The notes: generated by a model from the letters alone, not told the origin. Positions 7,439 to 17,942 are shown, counted from the stretch's first letter. The stretch: 64,000 bases of DNA from Enteractinococcus coprophilus (GCF_006716305.1 NZ_VFOU01000004.1:273491-337490); one strand, 5' to 3'. Translations and numbers: made by a program.

Positions 7439-8851
7439 TTCTACAACGAATGTGGATCGCTTGCCAAAGTAGAAGAACCCACTGATCAACGATAAGACGA
7501 GTAACACCGCCATGACGATCAAGAGTGGATACGGACCCAGTTGCGCGATGAATGGGATGGCCGCGGCGGTCACCAATCCCCCACCAAAAAAGGGTTCGAA
7601 GACTAGCTGCTTGTAGCCAAATGATTCATAGGCCGGGCTTTCCTGTTTTGGATCTGCCATGCGCAGAAGGAGCAACCCGGTAGCCGTCACACCCATGGAC
7701 TGGCCAAAGTCAGCGATGCCTCGTTCGAACCAGAAGCTTTGGATAAACCGGGGAGCCAGGGCGAACAGCACGAAGACATTCCACAGGATCCCGGCGGCCG
7801 CAAGAATCACAAACGGACCGAGGTTATTTGCGATCGCGTCGATCGACAGGGTCGCCATCGCTGCAATGATCAACGTATCCAGGGCGAGACCCTGAATGCG
7901 TTCCATGGTGCCGCGGTCAATGAGTGGTGCCAGGCCAGTCTTATCAGCGATCAGCTGCAGGATCACGCCACCGAGCATGGCCAGTGGGAACAACGGAACG
8001 TATGCAAAAATCTCAATGATGTCGGCCCACAGCCACTGCTCGAGCGCCTGTAAAGCCGACAGCATCCCCTGTCCGATAAGGATCGCTAGAGCGATGATGC
8101 CGATGTGCATTGTCAGGGTATCGAGTGATTCGGAGCGGATCGTCTGAAGCCCACCAGACGGCAAATCTCGACGATACAGACCAGCTGCGATCTCTGGGTC
8201 TCGGTTCGCTTTGACATCCAAAGTTTTTGAATGGCCTCGACGAGCCGCCCAGTTGACCGCGATGACACCGATGATCACACCCGAAAGGATCCCCACGGTG
8301 GCCATCGCTAAGGCTAGATCGCCGCCTTCTTCAAACCCCATTTCGGTCATGACAGGAGCCATGCCAGCGGCCGTCCCGTGTCCGCCTTCGAAACCGATTT
8401 CGATCAGCGCACCGAACATTGGAGTCACATTGAACACTGGAACCAGGATGAGGACGGCCAGCAGCATGCCGATGACGTACTGGCCGGCGGCAAATGTGAC
8501 ACCTAGCGACAACTGGGGGCCCAGCAGCTTCACAGCGCGTTTCGGGGACGGGATGGGTGAGCCGAGGAATAATGCTGCGAATACTACGCTGATGAGTAAG
8601 CCCGGTAGTTCAGACCAGACGGACAAAACCTCTGAGCCGAAAATGCCGCCTTCGACAAGTGGGTCCCACCCTAGCCATCCGGCGACTCGTCCGAGAACCT
8701 GTGGCCCTAGGATCAGGGCGATGAAGCCTGCAATGAGCGAGACTGGCAGAAAGAGATTCTGGGCGGTCTTGCTGCGGACGCGAACCAGAATACCAATCAG
8801 TGCCAGAATCCCCAGGAGGAGGAGAGCGAGGGCAACCGTAGCTGGTGACAA
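7427..8851 (-). CDS. gltS: Sodium/glutamate symporter GltS
   Basis: A polytopic inner-membrane carrier of about 474 residues importing glutamate with sodium. It shows the two-half ESS-family layout: glycine-rich re-entrant region FEGGHGTAAGMAPVM (about residues 155-170) and a second-half copy FGQSMGVTATGLLLLRM (about 383-400). The frame opens with ATG ATG at 8869, but no ribosome-binding site precedes it. AAAGGG lies inside that stretch, 6 nt before a TTG at 8849-8851, so I chose the TTG. A long hydrophobic N-terminus follows directly. It sits tail to tail with the glutamate-cysteine ligase gene, which uses its substrate. Confidence 0.88.
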   Translation of the reverse strand: MSPATVALALLLLGILALIGILVRVRSKTAQNLFLPVSLIAGFIALILGPQVLGRVAGWLGWDPLVEGGIFGSEVLSVWSELPGLLISVVFAALFLGSPIPSPKRAVKLLGPQLSLGVTFAAGQYVIGMLLAVLILVPVFNVTPMFGALIEIGFEGGHGTAAGMAPVMTEMGFEEGGDLALAMATVGILSGVIIGVIAVNWAARRGHSKTLDVKANRDPEIAAGLYRRDLPSGGLQTIRSESLDTLTMHIGIIALAILIGQGMLSALQALEQWLWADIIEIFAYVPLFPLAMLGGVILQLIADKTGLAPLIDRGTMERIQGLALDTLIIAAMATLSIDAIANNLGPFVILAAAGILWNVFVLFALAPRFIQSFWFERGIADFGQSMGVTATGLLLLRMADPKQESPAYESFGYKQLVFEPFFGGGLVTAAAIPFIAQLGPYPLLIVMAVLLVLSLISGFFYFGKRSTFVVEGSA

Positions 8852-8971
8852 TGACGACCCTTTCATCATGGCAAAGCGTGCACGCCGCTGACAAGTACGT
8901 TTATGAGATCTACCAGTTCATACTACGTGCTGCAATGCTTGAAGGTCGTGCTTATGGCCAACGGGCGTCGG

Positions 8972-10045
8972 TTAGACGCTGACACGTTGCACTGCTTGCG
9001 TCGGGTCTGCTGAGAATGTGAGGTCGGAAGGAGCCACACCATCGGCAACGAGTTGGGCGCCCAGTGCTGCGACCATGGCACCGTTATCGGTACACAGATT
9101 CATCGGCGGGATGGTCAATCCGATGCCCGCTGCTTGGGTCCGTTCGGTCAGCAGCTGGCGCAGCCGAGAGTTGGCTGCTACTCCCCCGCCTAACAAGATA
9201 TGGTCGATCCCGTGTTCCGTTGCTGCAAGGACTGCTTTGTGGGTGATGACATCGGCCACGGCTTCTTGGAAGGAAGCGGCGATGTCGTTGGCCGGGACTT
9301 CCATGTCGCGTAGGGCAAATTGTTCCACTGCCCGTGACACTGCGGTCTTCAACCCAGAAAACGACCAGTTATACCGATCTTTGGCAGGCTCTTGCGCGCT
9401 CCCCATGTTTTTAGGTGCGGTGAGCCCGCGCGGGAATGTGAAAGCTTTCGGATCCCCGTCATGTGCCATCTTATCGATGATCGGACCGCCAGGATACCCA
9501 GCCCCGATCAGGCGCGCGACTTTATCGTAAGCTTCACCTGCCGCGTCATCGATGGTGGAACCCAGCAGTTCGACATCCGAAGTCAACGAATTGATCTTCA
9601 GCATTTCGGTGTGGCCCCCGGAGACCAGTAGTGCTCCGAGTTGATGGACGTTGTGCAGATCTGCGCCCACGTTGTCGAGGAAGCCGACTCCGATGTGGGC
9701 GATGAGGTGGTTGATACCGTATAACGGTTTGCCGGTGGCAACTGCGAGCGCTTTGGCTCCGGCTACTCCCACCATGAGGGCTCCGGCTAGGCCGGGGCCT
9801 GCGGTAACGGCGATCGCATCGACGTCGTCGAGGGTGATGTGTGCTTCGGCCAGTGCGGCATTCAGCACCGGGAGGAATTCGGTGACGTGCGCGCGGGCGG
9901 CGATTTCAGGGATGACTCCGCCGAAGGCGACGTGTTCGTCCATGGATGAGGCGACCTGGTGAGCCAGCAGTCTGGTACCGGAGACAATGCCGATGCCGGT
10001 TTCATCGCATGAGGTTTCAATCCCTAGAACGATCGGGGATGCCAT
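8972..10045 (-). CDS. tsaD: tRNA N6-threonylcarbamoyladenosine transferase TsaD
   Basis: The ASKHA-fold subunit that transfers threonylcarbamoyl from TC-AMP to A37 of ANN-decoding tRNAs, with TsaB and TsaE. The protein starts [17 protein letters not shown], the family signature, and has the metal-binding HLIAH motif near residue 113 and [11 protein letters not shown] near 286. The frame extends 43 codons upstream, but the ATG at 10043-10045 has AGGAG at the correct distance inside the end of rimI and gives the normal N-terminus (357 residues). It ends the operon that includes both of its partners. Confidence 0.96.
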   Translation of the reverse strand: MASPIVLGIETSCDETGIGIVSGTRLLAHQVASSMDEHVAFGGVIPEIAARAHVTEFLPVLNAALAEAHITLDDVDAIAVTAGPGLAGALMVGVAGAKALAVATGKPLYGINHLIAHIGVGFLDNVGADLHNVHQLGALLVSGGHTEMLKINSLTSDVELLGSTIDDAAGEAYDKVARLIGAGYPGGPIIDKMAHDGDPKAFTFPRGLTAPKNMGSAQEPAKDRYNWSFSGLKTAVSRAVEQFALRDMEVPANDIAASFQEAVADVITHKAVLAATEHGIDHILLGGGVAANSRLRQLLTERTQAAGIGLTIPPMNLCTDNGAMVAALGAQLVADGVAPSDLTFSADPTQAVQRVSV

Positions 10046-10046
10046 G

Positions 10047-10571
10047 TTACTCCTTGGTCTGCTGATCGATGGATGCTTCTGATCCGCGCAGGGGTTTGCG
10101 CATAACCCACGCGTCGATGCCGCCAGGATAATACTTGGGCCGGGTGTGGATATGAGTGAATCCGTTGTCGGCATAAAGCTGCTGAGCGGTGCGGTTGTCG
10201 GCCCGGACTTCTAACAGCATGTCCTGGGCTCCCAGGGTGACGGCTGTGCGGATGCACCAGAGCAGCAAGGCTGCGCCCAGTTTTTTGCCGGTGTGGTCTG
10301 GGTGGACGCCGATCGTGGTGATGTCGGCAAAAGGTGGCCCGTACATGACCCCGGCGAAACCGACGATTTGCCCACGGTAGGTGACCACCTGGTAGAAGCT
10401 GTGCGCGTTAATGGCGACCGAGGCCTGGTATTCGGCTTCAAAGAGCTCCAATGACCAGGCATCTGGGCCAAAGATTAACGCATCCAAGGCGGTGATTTCG
10501 GTGAGGTCTTCGGCGGTCCAGGCACGCTGGGCGTATCCGGGAGGCAGCTGCAGGGGCGCGGGTGGGTTCAT
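10047..10571 (-). CDS. rimI: Ribosomal-protein-alanine N-acetyltransferase RimI-like GNAT
   Basis: A 174-residue GNAT acetyltransferase. The acetyl-CoA loop [16 protein letters not shown] (about residues 91-106) and the C-terminal [16 protein letters not shown] segment are typical of RimI. Known members acetylate the N-terminal alanine of ribosomal protein S18 or act on other N-termini. Its position between tsaB and tsaD is the conserved bacterial arrangement and supports the name. The ATG overlaps the tsaB stop as ATGA; 1 bp separates its stop from the tsaD start. Confidence 0.88.
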   Translation of the reverse strand: MNPPAPLQLPPGYAQRAWTAEDLTEITALDALIFGPDAWSLELFEAEYQASVAINAHSFYQVVTYRGQIVGFAGVMYGPPFADITTIGVHPDHTGKKLGAALLLWCIRTAVTLGAQDMLLEVRADNRTAQQLYADNGFTHIHTRPKYYPGGIDAWVMRKPLRGSEASIDQQTKE

Positions 10572-11242
10572 TTGCGCAGTTGCTTCGGGATTTGAGCGTC
10601 GTGGCCGCGCAGGTAGTGCGGTTCAACCGGCTGCAAACCGCGACCTCGGCGTAGCGCGAGAGTGCCGTAGGCTGCGATGTCTGCGGCGTCGGGCACCGCG
10701 TCGGCAAATTCGGACATACCAAAAAGGTGTTGCGGATACAGACCAGCGCCGGCACCGTAAACGGGCAGCTCGGTGACCTCGGCCGGGTCGGTGACAAAGG
10801 GCCAGTGGAGGCGCTGGGGTTGGCCGCCGATGTTGTCGTAGTGGGCCCAGTAAACCTCTTTGCGTCGCGCATCCGTGGCCACGATGAACTCATTAACCCC
10901 GGTGCGAAAGGCTTCGGGGGCTACTCGGTAGGCCAGCCCGTCGAGGCTGAGCACCCCGTAGGCCGGTATGTTCCAGGTGTGAGCCAGCGTTTGGGCGGTG
11001 ACGATGCCGGCGCGCAGCCCGGTGAAAGGGCCGGGTCCGACACCAACAAAGATCCCGTCGAGCATTTCGGGTGCAGTCGGATCAAGCCCGGCCTCGGTGA
11101 GCACCTCTTTGATGAATCCAGCCAGAACTTCCGAGTGATTTCGCTGAGAGTCGGTGGCTCGGTGGGCTACGATCTCGTCATCCCGAGCGATGGCTGCCGA
11201 AGCGGTGGCGGAAGTGTCAAGCGCTAAGAAGATATGGCTCAT
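10568..11242 (-). CDS. tsaB: tRNA threonylcarbamoyladenosine biosynthesis protein TsaB
   Basis: A 224-residue TsaD paralogue with a degenerate ASKHA domain that dimerises with TsaD and is needed for t6A synthesis. Visible family motifs are FLALDTSATASAAI at the N-terminus and VGVGPGPFTGLRAGI near residues 66-80. It lacks the metal-binding histidines of TsaD, as expected. It overlaps tsaE and rimI by 4 nt each (ATGA), so three consecutive genes are translationally coupled. Confidence 0.94.
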   Translation of the reverse strand: MSHIFLALDTSATASAAIARDDEIVAHRATDSQRNHSEVLAGFIKEVLTEAGLDPTAPEMLDGIFVGVGPGPFTGLRAGIVTAQTLAHTWNIPAYGVLSLDGLAYRVAPEAFRTGVNEFIVATDARRKEVYWAHYDNIGGQPQRLHWPFVTDPAEVTELPVYGAGAGLYPQHLFGMSEFADAVPDAADIAAYGTLALRRGRGLQPVEPHYLRGHDAQIPKQLRK

Positions 11243-11751
11243 GTCAACTGGATTCCTTCCCAGCGCTGGCCGTGACCGGTGATGATCGCGGTGCGGGGTT
11301 CTTCGACTTCGTCGTCGGAAAAATCGGTGATCAGCTCATCGCTGGTGGCTCCGCGGCGAATCAGCTCAATATCCAGGTAGGCATCGGTGAGCGCTTCGGC
11401 GGTGCCGCGACCCCATTCCACCACGACCACCGAATCATCCAGCCAGGATTCCAGATCTAGGCTGGCCAGTTCATCAGCACTGGTGATCCGGTAGGCATCG
11501 ACGTGGACCAAGTTGAGACCGTCACCCGGATGCTTGTGGTGGCGGGCCAGCACGAAGGTCGGTGAGGTAATGGACGCGGTGATCCCCAGGGCACTGGCCA
11601 GCCCCTGGGTGAACGTGGTTTTCCCAGCTCCCAGTTCGCCAGTGAGAATCATGACGTCGCCTGCATGCAACTGGTGAGCAACAGAACGTGCCAGGCGGTG
11701 GGTGGCGGCCACGTCTGTAAGTTCAATTTCTGTGCGCACGGCTACACCCAC
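11239..11751 (-). CDS. tsaE: tRNA threonylcarbamoyladenosine biosynthesis ATPase TsaE
   Basis: A 170-residue P-loop ATPase that drives turnover of the TsaBDE complex. Walker A GELGAGKTT lies at about residues 38-46, followed by the family blocks SPTFVL, HVDAYR and VVVEWG. GTG at 11749-11751 is the longest start and overlaps alr by 10 nt; a second in-frame GTG at 11739 is possible. The C-terminal 35 residues after ELIRRG are acidic and variable. It is coupled to tsaB by an ATGA overlap. Confidence 0.93.
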   Translation of the reverse strand: MGVAVRTEIELTDVAATHRLARSVAHQLHAGDVMILTGELGAGKTTFTQGLASALGITASITSPTFVLARHHKHPGDGLNLVHVDAYRITSADELASLDLESWLDDSVVVVEWGRGTAEALTDAYLDIELIRRGATSDELITDFSDDEVEEPRTAIITGHGQRWEGIQLT

Positions 11752-12893
11752 TGCTTGTGTATGCGAGGTACCCGGCAGCCGATTCGGGTTACGAGTTCGT
11801 AGTTGATCGTGCCGGCTGCGATGGCCCAGGCATCAGAGGAAATCCCAGATTTTTGCCCGAACAACTCGACTTCGGTCCCAACCGGTGCGGTGGCTTCGTC
11901 ATTACGATCGGTTTGTAGATCCACGACGAATTGGTCCATGGCAATAGTGCCGGCGACCCGGTAGAACTTACCGTCGATCCATACCGGTGCGCCGATCGCG
12001 GTGCGGGGCACCCCGTCGGCATACCCGGCGGGAATCAGCGCGAGCCGGGTGGGTAGTTCGCAACGATAAGCGTAGCCATAAGATACGCCGGTGCCGATAT
12101 CGGCGGGCTTATTATTGGCCACGGTGGTGCCAAAGCTCATGACCGGTCGCAACCCGAGATCTTCGGCGGTGCGATCGGCAAAGGGGCTCAGCCCGTAGAT
12201 CGCGACCCCGGCCCGGACCATGTCTAGGTGTGTATCGGGCCGTGCCAGCAGCGCCGGGGAGTTTGCCACGTGACGTACATCGACGGTGAGTCCGTGTTTA
12301 CGCGCGGTTTCTACGGCCGCATGGTAGAGGCGCAACTGGATATCGACATCCGTATCGCCGTCTGGATCATCGGCGTTAGCAAAGTGTGTGAACACCCCCA
12401 CAACGCGTACGATGCCGGCCTGCTGGAGTTCAGAGGCACGTTTACATAGATCATCCCAGATCTCCGGGACCGCCCCATTGCGGGACAGGCCGGTGTCAAT
12501 TTTCAGGTGCACGCGAGCGGGTAGATCGGCGTTTCGCGCGGCCTCAGCCACCGCATCGAGCTCTGGGCCCGACACTCCGATGTCAATATTGTGTTCGATC
12601 GCGGCTCGAAATGGGGTTCTGATCGTATGCAACCAGGCCAACAGCGGAGCGGTGATCCCGGCTTCGCGCAGCTTCAGGGCCTCGGTCACGTGCGCGGTCC
12701 CCAACCAGGTCGCACCGGCGGCCACCGCGGTTTGGGCGACTTCCACGGCACCGTGACCATAGCCATCAGCTTTGACCACGGCCATCACCTGAGCGGGCTT
12801 AACCCACTGGGCGATGGTGTGAATATTATGCGCCAACGCTGAATGATCGATGGTCACCCAGCGTTCCGGTTCGGTTGTCCAACATGTAGCCAT
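11742..12893 (-). CDS. alr: Alanine racemase
   Basis: A 383-residue PLP-dependent fold-III enzyme that makes D-alanine for peptidoglycan from L-alanine. PLP lysine is Lys41 in AVVKADGYGHG, and the catalytic tyrosine of the second active-site face is in GVSYGYAYR near residue 271. The C-terminal beta domain carries GTIAMDQFVVDL. Start ATG 12891-12893, 11 bp after the nnr stop. Together with the nearby carboxypeptidase and glmM it places several cell-wall precursor genes in this region. Confidence 0.96.
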   Translation of the reverse strand: MATCWTTEPERWVTIDHSALAHNIHTIAQWVKPAQVMAVVKADGYGHGAVEVAQTAVAAGATWLGTAHVTEALKLREAGITAPLLAWLHTIRTPFRAAIEHNIDIGVSGPELDAVAEAARNADLPARVHLKIDTGLSRNGAVPEIWDDLCKRASELQQAGIVRVVGVFTHFANADDPDGDTDVDIQLRLYHAAVETARKHGLTVDVRHVANSPALLARPDTHLDMVRAGVAIYGLSPFADRTAEDLGLRPVMSFGTTVANNKPADIGTGVSYGYAYRCELPTRLALIPAGYADGVPRTAIGAPVWIDGKFYRVAGTIAMDQFVVDLQTDRNDEATAPVGTEVELFGQKSGISSDAWAIAAGTINYELVTRIGCRVPRIHKQWV

Positions 12894-12904
12894 AGTGACG
12901 TTTA

Positions 12905-14401
12905 TTATTCCAGACTCTGCTGTTTTGCTTGACGAATGTAGTGCTCCAGCGTGCTCACGACGACGCCGCCGTCGGCTGCGGCCAGTTCACCGGCCATTGA
13001 GTGTAGCCGTACTCCGGCGCTCAGGGTACTAAAGAGACGTTGCATAAAGCCCTCGGCGGATGGCTTGAGGCGCGACAGCCCGGCGCCCAGAATGCCAGCT
13101 AGTGTGTCGCCGGTTCCAGCGGTGGCAAGTTCTGCGGTGCGTGCCGGGTGCAGACTGCGCAAACCGGTGGGCGAAAACACGTAGGTGGTGGCCGACTTCA
13201 ACACCACCCAGACCCCAAAGCGTTTCGCACATGCCGCGGCCTGCTCTACGACCGGCAGTGCGACAAGATCCGGGGCAAGTCGTGTGGTCAGCCGCTGCAT
13301 CTCCCCCACGTGCGGTGTCAGGACCAGTGCGGGCAGTGCTGCATCGAAGACCCGGGGCTCCAGCACATCCAGACCCGAGGCATCCACGAGCGCGGGGATC
13401 TGCAGCCGGATCGCGGCTTGTAGCGCGGAACGGGTAGCGTCTTGAGCGCGCATCGTCGCACCGAGCCCCGGACCAATAACGACTGCTGTGGCTTTATCAG
13501 TCACTTGGTCGGTAACTACCGCCTGCGGGGTCGTGGCCAGGACTTTATCGGCAACCGTTTTTCCGCGCGGCGGTTCGGCAACCAAACTGAGATACCCGAC
13601 CCCGGTAGCGGTGGCAGCATTGACTACTAACACCGCAGCCCCGGGGTATTCGGCAGACCCCGCGACCACGCTGAGCACGCCGTGCGAGTATTTATGCGCA
13701 TCCCAGGCGGGTGGCCCATATGCTGCAACAACGTCATGCTCCTCGGCAAGCCACCACGGCTGGTCAAGCGCTGTCAGTTCGTCGTTAATCCCGATGTCGA
13801 CCACGCGTATCGTCCCACTGTGCTGGCGACCAGCGTCGGCCAATAACCCGACCTTTGGACCGGCAAACGTCACGGTGAGGTCAGCGGCAAGTGCTCTACC
13901 CGGGATCACACCGGTGTCAGCCAGGACACCGGAAGGAATATCACAGGCAATGACTGCCGCGGAGTCGGGAAGATGAAGATTGTGAGCCATCAGGTACTGG
14001 GGTAGATCAAAGCTACCGCGAAATCCGGTCCCGAAGACGCCGTCGATCACCGCAGCGGTATCGGTTGGTACCCGTTCGACGAAGCGACCACCTGCACGGT
14101 GAAATGCTGCCAGACCTTCTGGGTGCAGGTCACAGGGCGCCGAGTTGGTTGGGATGGCAGCGATCGCTGCACCACGTTTGGCAAGAAAGCTCAACGCCCA
14201 GAGGGTATCGCCGCCGTTATTGCCTTTGCCGATCAACCCGATAACGCGACTGCCGTAGGTTTGGCCGCGGGTGTTGAGCAGCTCGAGGGTGTGGTGGGCT
14301 AGTCCCCAGGCCGCGCGGCGCATCAGGACGGGTCCGTCACCGACGTCCAGGTGCGATTGCTCGGCTGCGCGAATCTGGGTCCCGGTATAGCAGCGGCGCA
14401 T
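12905..14401 (-). CDS. nnr: Bifunctional NAD(P)H-hydrate epimerase / dehydratase
   Basis: A 498-residue fusion repairing hydrated NAD(P)H. The N-terminal YjeF epimerase domain (about residues 1-205) contains GKGNNGGDTLWALSFL and ACDIPSGVLADTG. The C-terminal ribokinase-like dehydratase domain (about 225-495) contains VIGPGLGA, VLTPHVGEM and the ATP-site AGTGDTLAGILGAGL. The frame extends upstream, but ATG 14399-14401 overlaps the acpS stop by 1 nt (TAATG) and gives the usual start [15 protein letters not shown]. The dehydratase needs ADP or ATP; both activities act in the cytoplasm. Confidence 0.93.
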   Translation of the reverse strand: MRRCYTGTQIRAAEQSHLDVGDGPVLMRRAAWGLAHHTLELLNTRGQTYGSRVIGLIGKGNNGGDTLWALSFLAKRGAAIAAIPTNSAPCDLHPEGLAAFHRAGGRFVERVPTDTAAVIDGVFGTGFRGSFDLPQYLMAHNLHLPDSAAVIACDIPSGVLADTGVIPGRALAADLTVTFAGPKVGLLADAGRQHSGTIRVVDIGINDELTALDQPWWLAEEHDVVAAYGPPAWDAHKYSHGVLSVVAGSAEYPGAAVLVVNAATATGVGYLSLVAEPPRGKTVADKVLATTPQAVVTDQVTDKATAVVIGPGLGATMRAQDATRSALQAAIRLQIPALVDASGLDVLEPRVFDAALPALVLTPHVGEMQRLTTRLAPDLVALPVVEQAAACAKRFGVWVVLKSATTYVFSPTGLRSLHPARTAELATAGTGDTLAGILGAGLSRLKPSAEGFMQRLFSTLSAGVRLHSMAGELAAADGGVVVSTLEHYIRQAKQQSLE

Positions 14402-14751
14402 TAGCCCTCGGCAACAACCATCGCGGTTGCCCAACCACCATCGTGAGACAGCGACAGGTGCCAGCGTCGCACACCTTTGGCCTCGGCTATATCAGCAACG
14501 GTGCCGGTGACCACCACGTATGGAACACCGGAGGGTTCACGGCCGATCTGACAGTGCTGCCAGTTCATACCGGCAGGTGCGGATAGGGCTTTGGCAACGG
14601 CCTCCTTGGCAGCAAACCGTGCTGCCAAGGATTGCAGGCTGAGTTCGCGTTCAGCGGGGGTAAACAGACGCTCCCGAAGCTTCGGAGTCCGTTCGAGCTG
14701 TCGCTCAAAGCGCGCAATGTCAACCATGTCCACACCTATGCCAATGATCAT
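14401..14751 (-). CDS. acpS: Holo-[acyl-carrier-protein] synthase
   Basis: A 116-residue 4'-phosphopantetheinyl transferase that activates acyl carrier protein with the coenzyme A arm. [14 protein letters not shown] at the N-terminus carries the metal-binding aspartate, and [11 protein letters not shown] holds the second acidic motif; [15 protein letters not shown] closes the fold. The frame extends to 14886, but the ATG at 14749-14751 gives the family start and overlaps the rarD stop as ATGA. coaA, which starts the CoA pathway, lies just across the divergent promoter. Confidence 0.95.
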   Translation of the reverse strand: MIIGIGVDMVDIARFERQLERTPKLRERLFTPAERELSLQSLAARFAAKEAVAKALSAPAGMNWQHCQIGREPSGVPYVVVTGTVADIAEAKGVRRWHLSLSHDGGWATAMVVAEG

Positions 14752-15740
14752 GCTGTGTAGTCTACCGGTTCTTCTGGGGCAGTTTGCGATGTTGTGGTTC
14801 GTAACTTCGGATTCTTTGCGATTTGTCGTAGGGCATCCCCAATGAGAATAATGACGGCGACCCAGACCAAAATAAAGCCGACCCAACGGCCCGTTGACAT
14901 GGCCTCTTGAAAAACAAAGTACCCAAAAATGAACTGGGCGATTGGTGCGATGTATTGGAACATTCCCACCGTGGACAGTGGTAAGCGGGCAGCCGCCCCG
15001 GCGAAGAGCACCAGTGGGATCACCGTGACGAGCCCCACCACTGGCAGCGTGAGACTCTGGACGGTATCGAAGTTCTCAAAGACCCCGATGCCTCCGGCCG
15101 TACCCAACAATCCCATCGAAGCAAGGACCAACCATAGGCTCGAAGGCACCGTTAACCACATGGTTTCCACGGTCAGGCCGGTCAGCGAATCAACCGATGG
15201 GCCAGTCTTATTCTTCACCAAGCCATAAAAGGCAAACGACAAGGCCAGTGTCAACGAAATCCAGGGCAAACGCCCGTACTCTACGGTCAAGAGGATAACG
15301 GCAAGCAGTGAAACGATCACGGCTGCCCACTGCAGGGGGCGCAAACGTTCTTTGAGGATCACCACGCCCAACACGATCGTCATGACCGGGTTAATAAAAT
15401 ACCCCAGGGAGGCTTCCAATACACGGTTGGTGGCGACCGCGTAAATATATACGGCCCAGTTGATGACGATCAGATGCCCAGCCAAGATGAGTAACAGGTG
15501 ATCGCGTCGGGTTTTCAGCGCGATGCCCAAACGTTTCCATGCTCCGCGCATACAGGAGATCGCGACGAGGGTGACCAACAGGGCTAGCACGACTCGCCAA
15601 GCCAGTAGATCAATCGGATGTGCTGTCATGTAGTAGGTGAATACAATGGGCAGCACGCCCCATAAAAAATATGCCAGGAACGCTTGGAGATATCCGCTGT
15701 TGCGTTGAGTCGTTCTCGACTGCTGCTGAAGGTGCGCCAC
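14748..15740 (-). CDS. rarD: EamA family transporter RarD
   Basis: A 330-residue drug/metabolite-transporter superfamily protein with ten predicted membrane helices in two EamA repeats. [15 protein letters not shown] near the N-terminus and [19 protein letters not shown] are typical of RarD. Substrate unknown. GTG at 15738-15740 has AGGA upstream at good spacing; a TTG lies directly before it. It begins the operon and overlaps acpS by ATGA. Divergent from coaA. Confidence 0.9.
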   Translation of the reverse strand: MAHLQQQSRTTQRNSGYLQAFLAYFLWGVLPIVFTYYMTAHPIDLLAWRVVLALLVTLVAISCMRGAWKRLGIALKTRRDHLLLILAGHLIVINWAVYIYAVATNRVLEASLGYFINPVMTIVLGVVILKERLRPLQWAAVIVSLLAVILLTVEYGRLPWISLTLALSFAFYGLVKNKTGPSVDSLTGLTVETMWLTVPSSLWLVLASMGLLGTAGGIGVFENFDTVQSLTLPVVGLVTVIPLVLFAGAAARLPLSTVGMFQYIAPIAQFIFGYFVFQEAMSTGRWVGFILVWVAVIILIGDALRQIAKNPKLRTTTSQTAPEEPVDYTA

Positions 15741-15822
15741 CAAGTTTCCTTATCTCGAATTCTGCTATATACCCTTGCCAATAGCTAAGCTGGATACCAA
15801 TAATTGTCTACTATCTGGCTTG

Positions 15823-16899
15823 ATGAGTCATAATGATGAGGTGAATTTCCACATTCGTGATGCGACCAGCCCTCATCCCGGGACCCCAGATTCACCGAAC
15901 ACTCCGGTGAGCCCGGTCACCGAGCCCATCAATTTCGTGGGTTCACCGCCGGTCGAGCCACAGCAGTCTTACTCGCCGTTTATTGAACTTGACCGCGCTA
16001 CGTGGTCAAGACTAGCCCACGAGCTAGAACAGCCTTTCGATCAGTCTGATGTCGAACGACTGCGTGGTCTTGGCGATCAATTGTCACTCACCGAGGTCGC
16101 TGAAGTATATCTTCCCTTGTCACGCCTGTTGAGTATCTATGTAGAGGCTTCCGCGAAACTTCGGGAGGCGTCCAATAAATTCCTTGGTGAAACCACGCGT
16201 CGCACACCGTTTGTTATTGGCGTTGCGGGATCAGTGGCCGTTGGCAAATCCACGATCGCCCGTGTCCTGCAAGAGATGCTGCGCCGCTGGCCGAACACAC
16301 CGAGAGTCGAACTCGTGACGACCGATGGTTTCCTCTACCCCAACGCTGAACTTCGTCGTCGCGGCCTCATGGAGCGCAAGGGCTTCCCGGAATCATTTGA
16401 CCGACGCCGACTGCTGCGTTTTGTCTCGGATGTCAAAGCCGGCGTCCCCGAAGTCCGCGCACCAATGTATTCACACCTCACCTATGACATCGTGCCGAAC
16501 CAACAGATTGTCGTGCGTCGTCCTGACGTGTTGATTGTCGAAGGGCTCAACGTGTTGGCTCCACCGCGGCCGCGGTCCGATGGAACCTCGGGGCTATCGG
16601 TGTCGGATTTCTTTGACTATTCCATCTATGTGGATGCACCACACGAAGCCGTGCGGAGCTGGTATGTCAAACGCTTCATGAAACTGCGCTCGGGCGCGTT
16701 CGCAGACCCGGAATCGTATTTCCACCGGTATGCGGCTCTGACCGATACCGAGGCCATTAAAACCGCCACCGGTATTTGGGATCGGATCAATGGACCCAAC
16801 CTCATCCAGAACGTCCTCCCCACTCGGGGCAGAGCTAAACTAGTATTGACAAAGAACGCCGACCATTACGTCAGACGCGTCCTGATGAGGAAAATCTAA
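15823..16899 (+). CDS. coaA: Type I pantothenate kinase
   Basis: Catalyses ATP-dependent phosphorylation of pantothenate, the first committed step of coenzyme A synthesis. The kinase core begins [14 protein letters not shown], has P-loop [12 protein letters not shown] (about residues 132-143), then TTDGFLYPN and IVEGLNVL, and ends [14 protein letters not shown]. From the ATG at 15823 the protein has 358 residues. Its first 50 are Pro/Ser-rich and longer than in most relatives. No Shine-Dalgarno is visible; TACTAT at 15809-15814 would place transcription 2 nt before the ATG, so a nearly leaderless mRNA is possible. A start at 15775 is less likely. Confidence 0.94.
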   Translation: MSHNDEVNFHIRDATSPHPGTPDSPNTPVSPVTEPINFVGSPPVEPQQSYSPFIELDRATWSRLAHELEQPFDQSDVERLRGLGDQLSLTEVAEVYLPLSRLLSIYVEASAKLREASNKFLGETTRRTPFVIGVAGSVAVGKSTIARVLQEMLRRWPNTPRVELVTTDGFLYPNAELRRRGLMERKGFPESFDRRRLLRFVSDVKAGVPEVRAPMYSHLTYDIVPNQQIVVRRPDVLIVEGLNVLAPPRPRSDGTSGLSVSDFFDYSIYVDAPHEAVRSWYVKRFMKLRSGAFADPESYFHRYAALTDTEAIKTATGIWDRINGPNLIQNVLPTRGRAKLVLTKNADHYVRRVLMRKI

Positions 16900-16901
16900 C
16901 C

Positions 16902-17942
16902 ATGCCCCGTAACACCACTGTGACCATTACCGCAGCAGCGGTCACATTGGCCTGTCTCGGGGCAAGTATCTATGCCTCCCCGCCGGTGGTTGCCGAAACC
17001 ATGGGACGCCAAGTGCAGGAATTTTCTCCGCTCAAACCAGAGACGTACCCCGTTGCGACCAACGTTCAAGACGACGTCGAACCGCCGCTGGCACAAGATC
17101 GCGACCAGTCGATTGCCGCAACTGCTGACCCCGGTGACGATCCAGCACCACAAACTTCAGAATCTGTCCCCCGGCATATCGATGAAATCACACTTACCCC
17201 GGTCACCGCAGACGATAAGGTGACAAATCCCCGAAGCAGGCGATCGTCCACGGCAAGCCCACACAAGCCGTCGGAAGCTGAAGTTACCCCGCCCGAGTCG
17301 GCTTCGGACGCCTCGACCGAAGAGCCTGCTCAAACCGAATCCCATATTCCAGAAGATCTCGACTCGCCGGATTCGCTCACGGTCATCGTCAACAAACAGC
17401 GCCACCTACCCGCAGACTACGAGCCGACTGATCTGGTGGAACTATCCGCTGAGTTCAGTTCTGGCTCACAGTTACTCCGTCAAGAAGCGGCTGAGGCAGC
17501 ACACGCGATGTTTGAAGCCGCCCAGCAAGATGGCATCAGCCTCACAGCCATCTCGGCGTATCGTTCATATGACTACCAAGTCGAATTGTATGACACTTAC
17601 GTGCGCCAGTATGGCGCCGCTACAACGAACCATATGTCGGCACGACCGGGATATTCTGAACACCAAACCGGACTTTCGCTTGACGTTGATACTCCAGATG
17701 GCCAGCACACCTTGAAACAAAGTTTCGGCGACACGGCTGCGGGTCAGTGGGTCGCTGAACACGCCCCGGACTTTGGATTTGTTATTCGATATCCCGAAGA
17801 CGAACACGATTACACCGGATTCCAATACGAGCCCTGGCATTTGCGGTACTTCGGGGAACAATATGCACAGCATATTGCTGAGCACTCTGGCGTAGCGGAA
17901 CGAGAATTCGCATTAGATCCTGCACCGGATTACCAAGACTAG
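16902..17942 (+). CDS. D-alanyl-D-alanine carboxypeptidase, M15 (VanY/DdcY) family
   Basis: A 346-residue exported zinc peptidase that trims the terminal D-alanine of peptidoglycan stem peptides. A signal peptide or anchor (about residues 8-30) is followed by a low-complexity Pro/Glu/Ser linker to residue 160. The M15B catalytic domain contains ISAYRSYDYQ, the zinc motif SARPGYSEHQTGLSLDVD (His and Asp ligands) and EPWHLRYFG (third ligand). The start is 2 bp after coaA, so the two are cotranscribed. The long linker should let the domain reach through the wall. Confidence 0.9.
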   Translation: MPRNTTVTITAAAVTLACLGASIYASPPVVAETMGRQVQEFSPLKPETYPVATNVQDDVEPPLAQDRDQSIAATADPGDDPAPQTSESVPRHIDEITLTPVTADDKVTNPRSRRSSTASPHKPSEAEVTPPESASDASTEEPAQTESHIPEDLDSPDSLTVIVNKQRHLPADYEPTDLVELSAEFSSGSQLLRQEAAEAAHAMFEAAQQDGISLTAISAYRSYDYQVELYDTYVRQYGAATTNHMSARPGYSEHQTGLSLDVDTPDGQHTLKQSFGDTAAGQWVAEHAPDFGFVIRYPEDEHDYTGFQYEPWHLRYFGEQYAQHIAEHSGVAEREFALDPAPDYQD

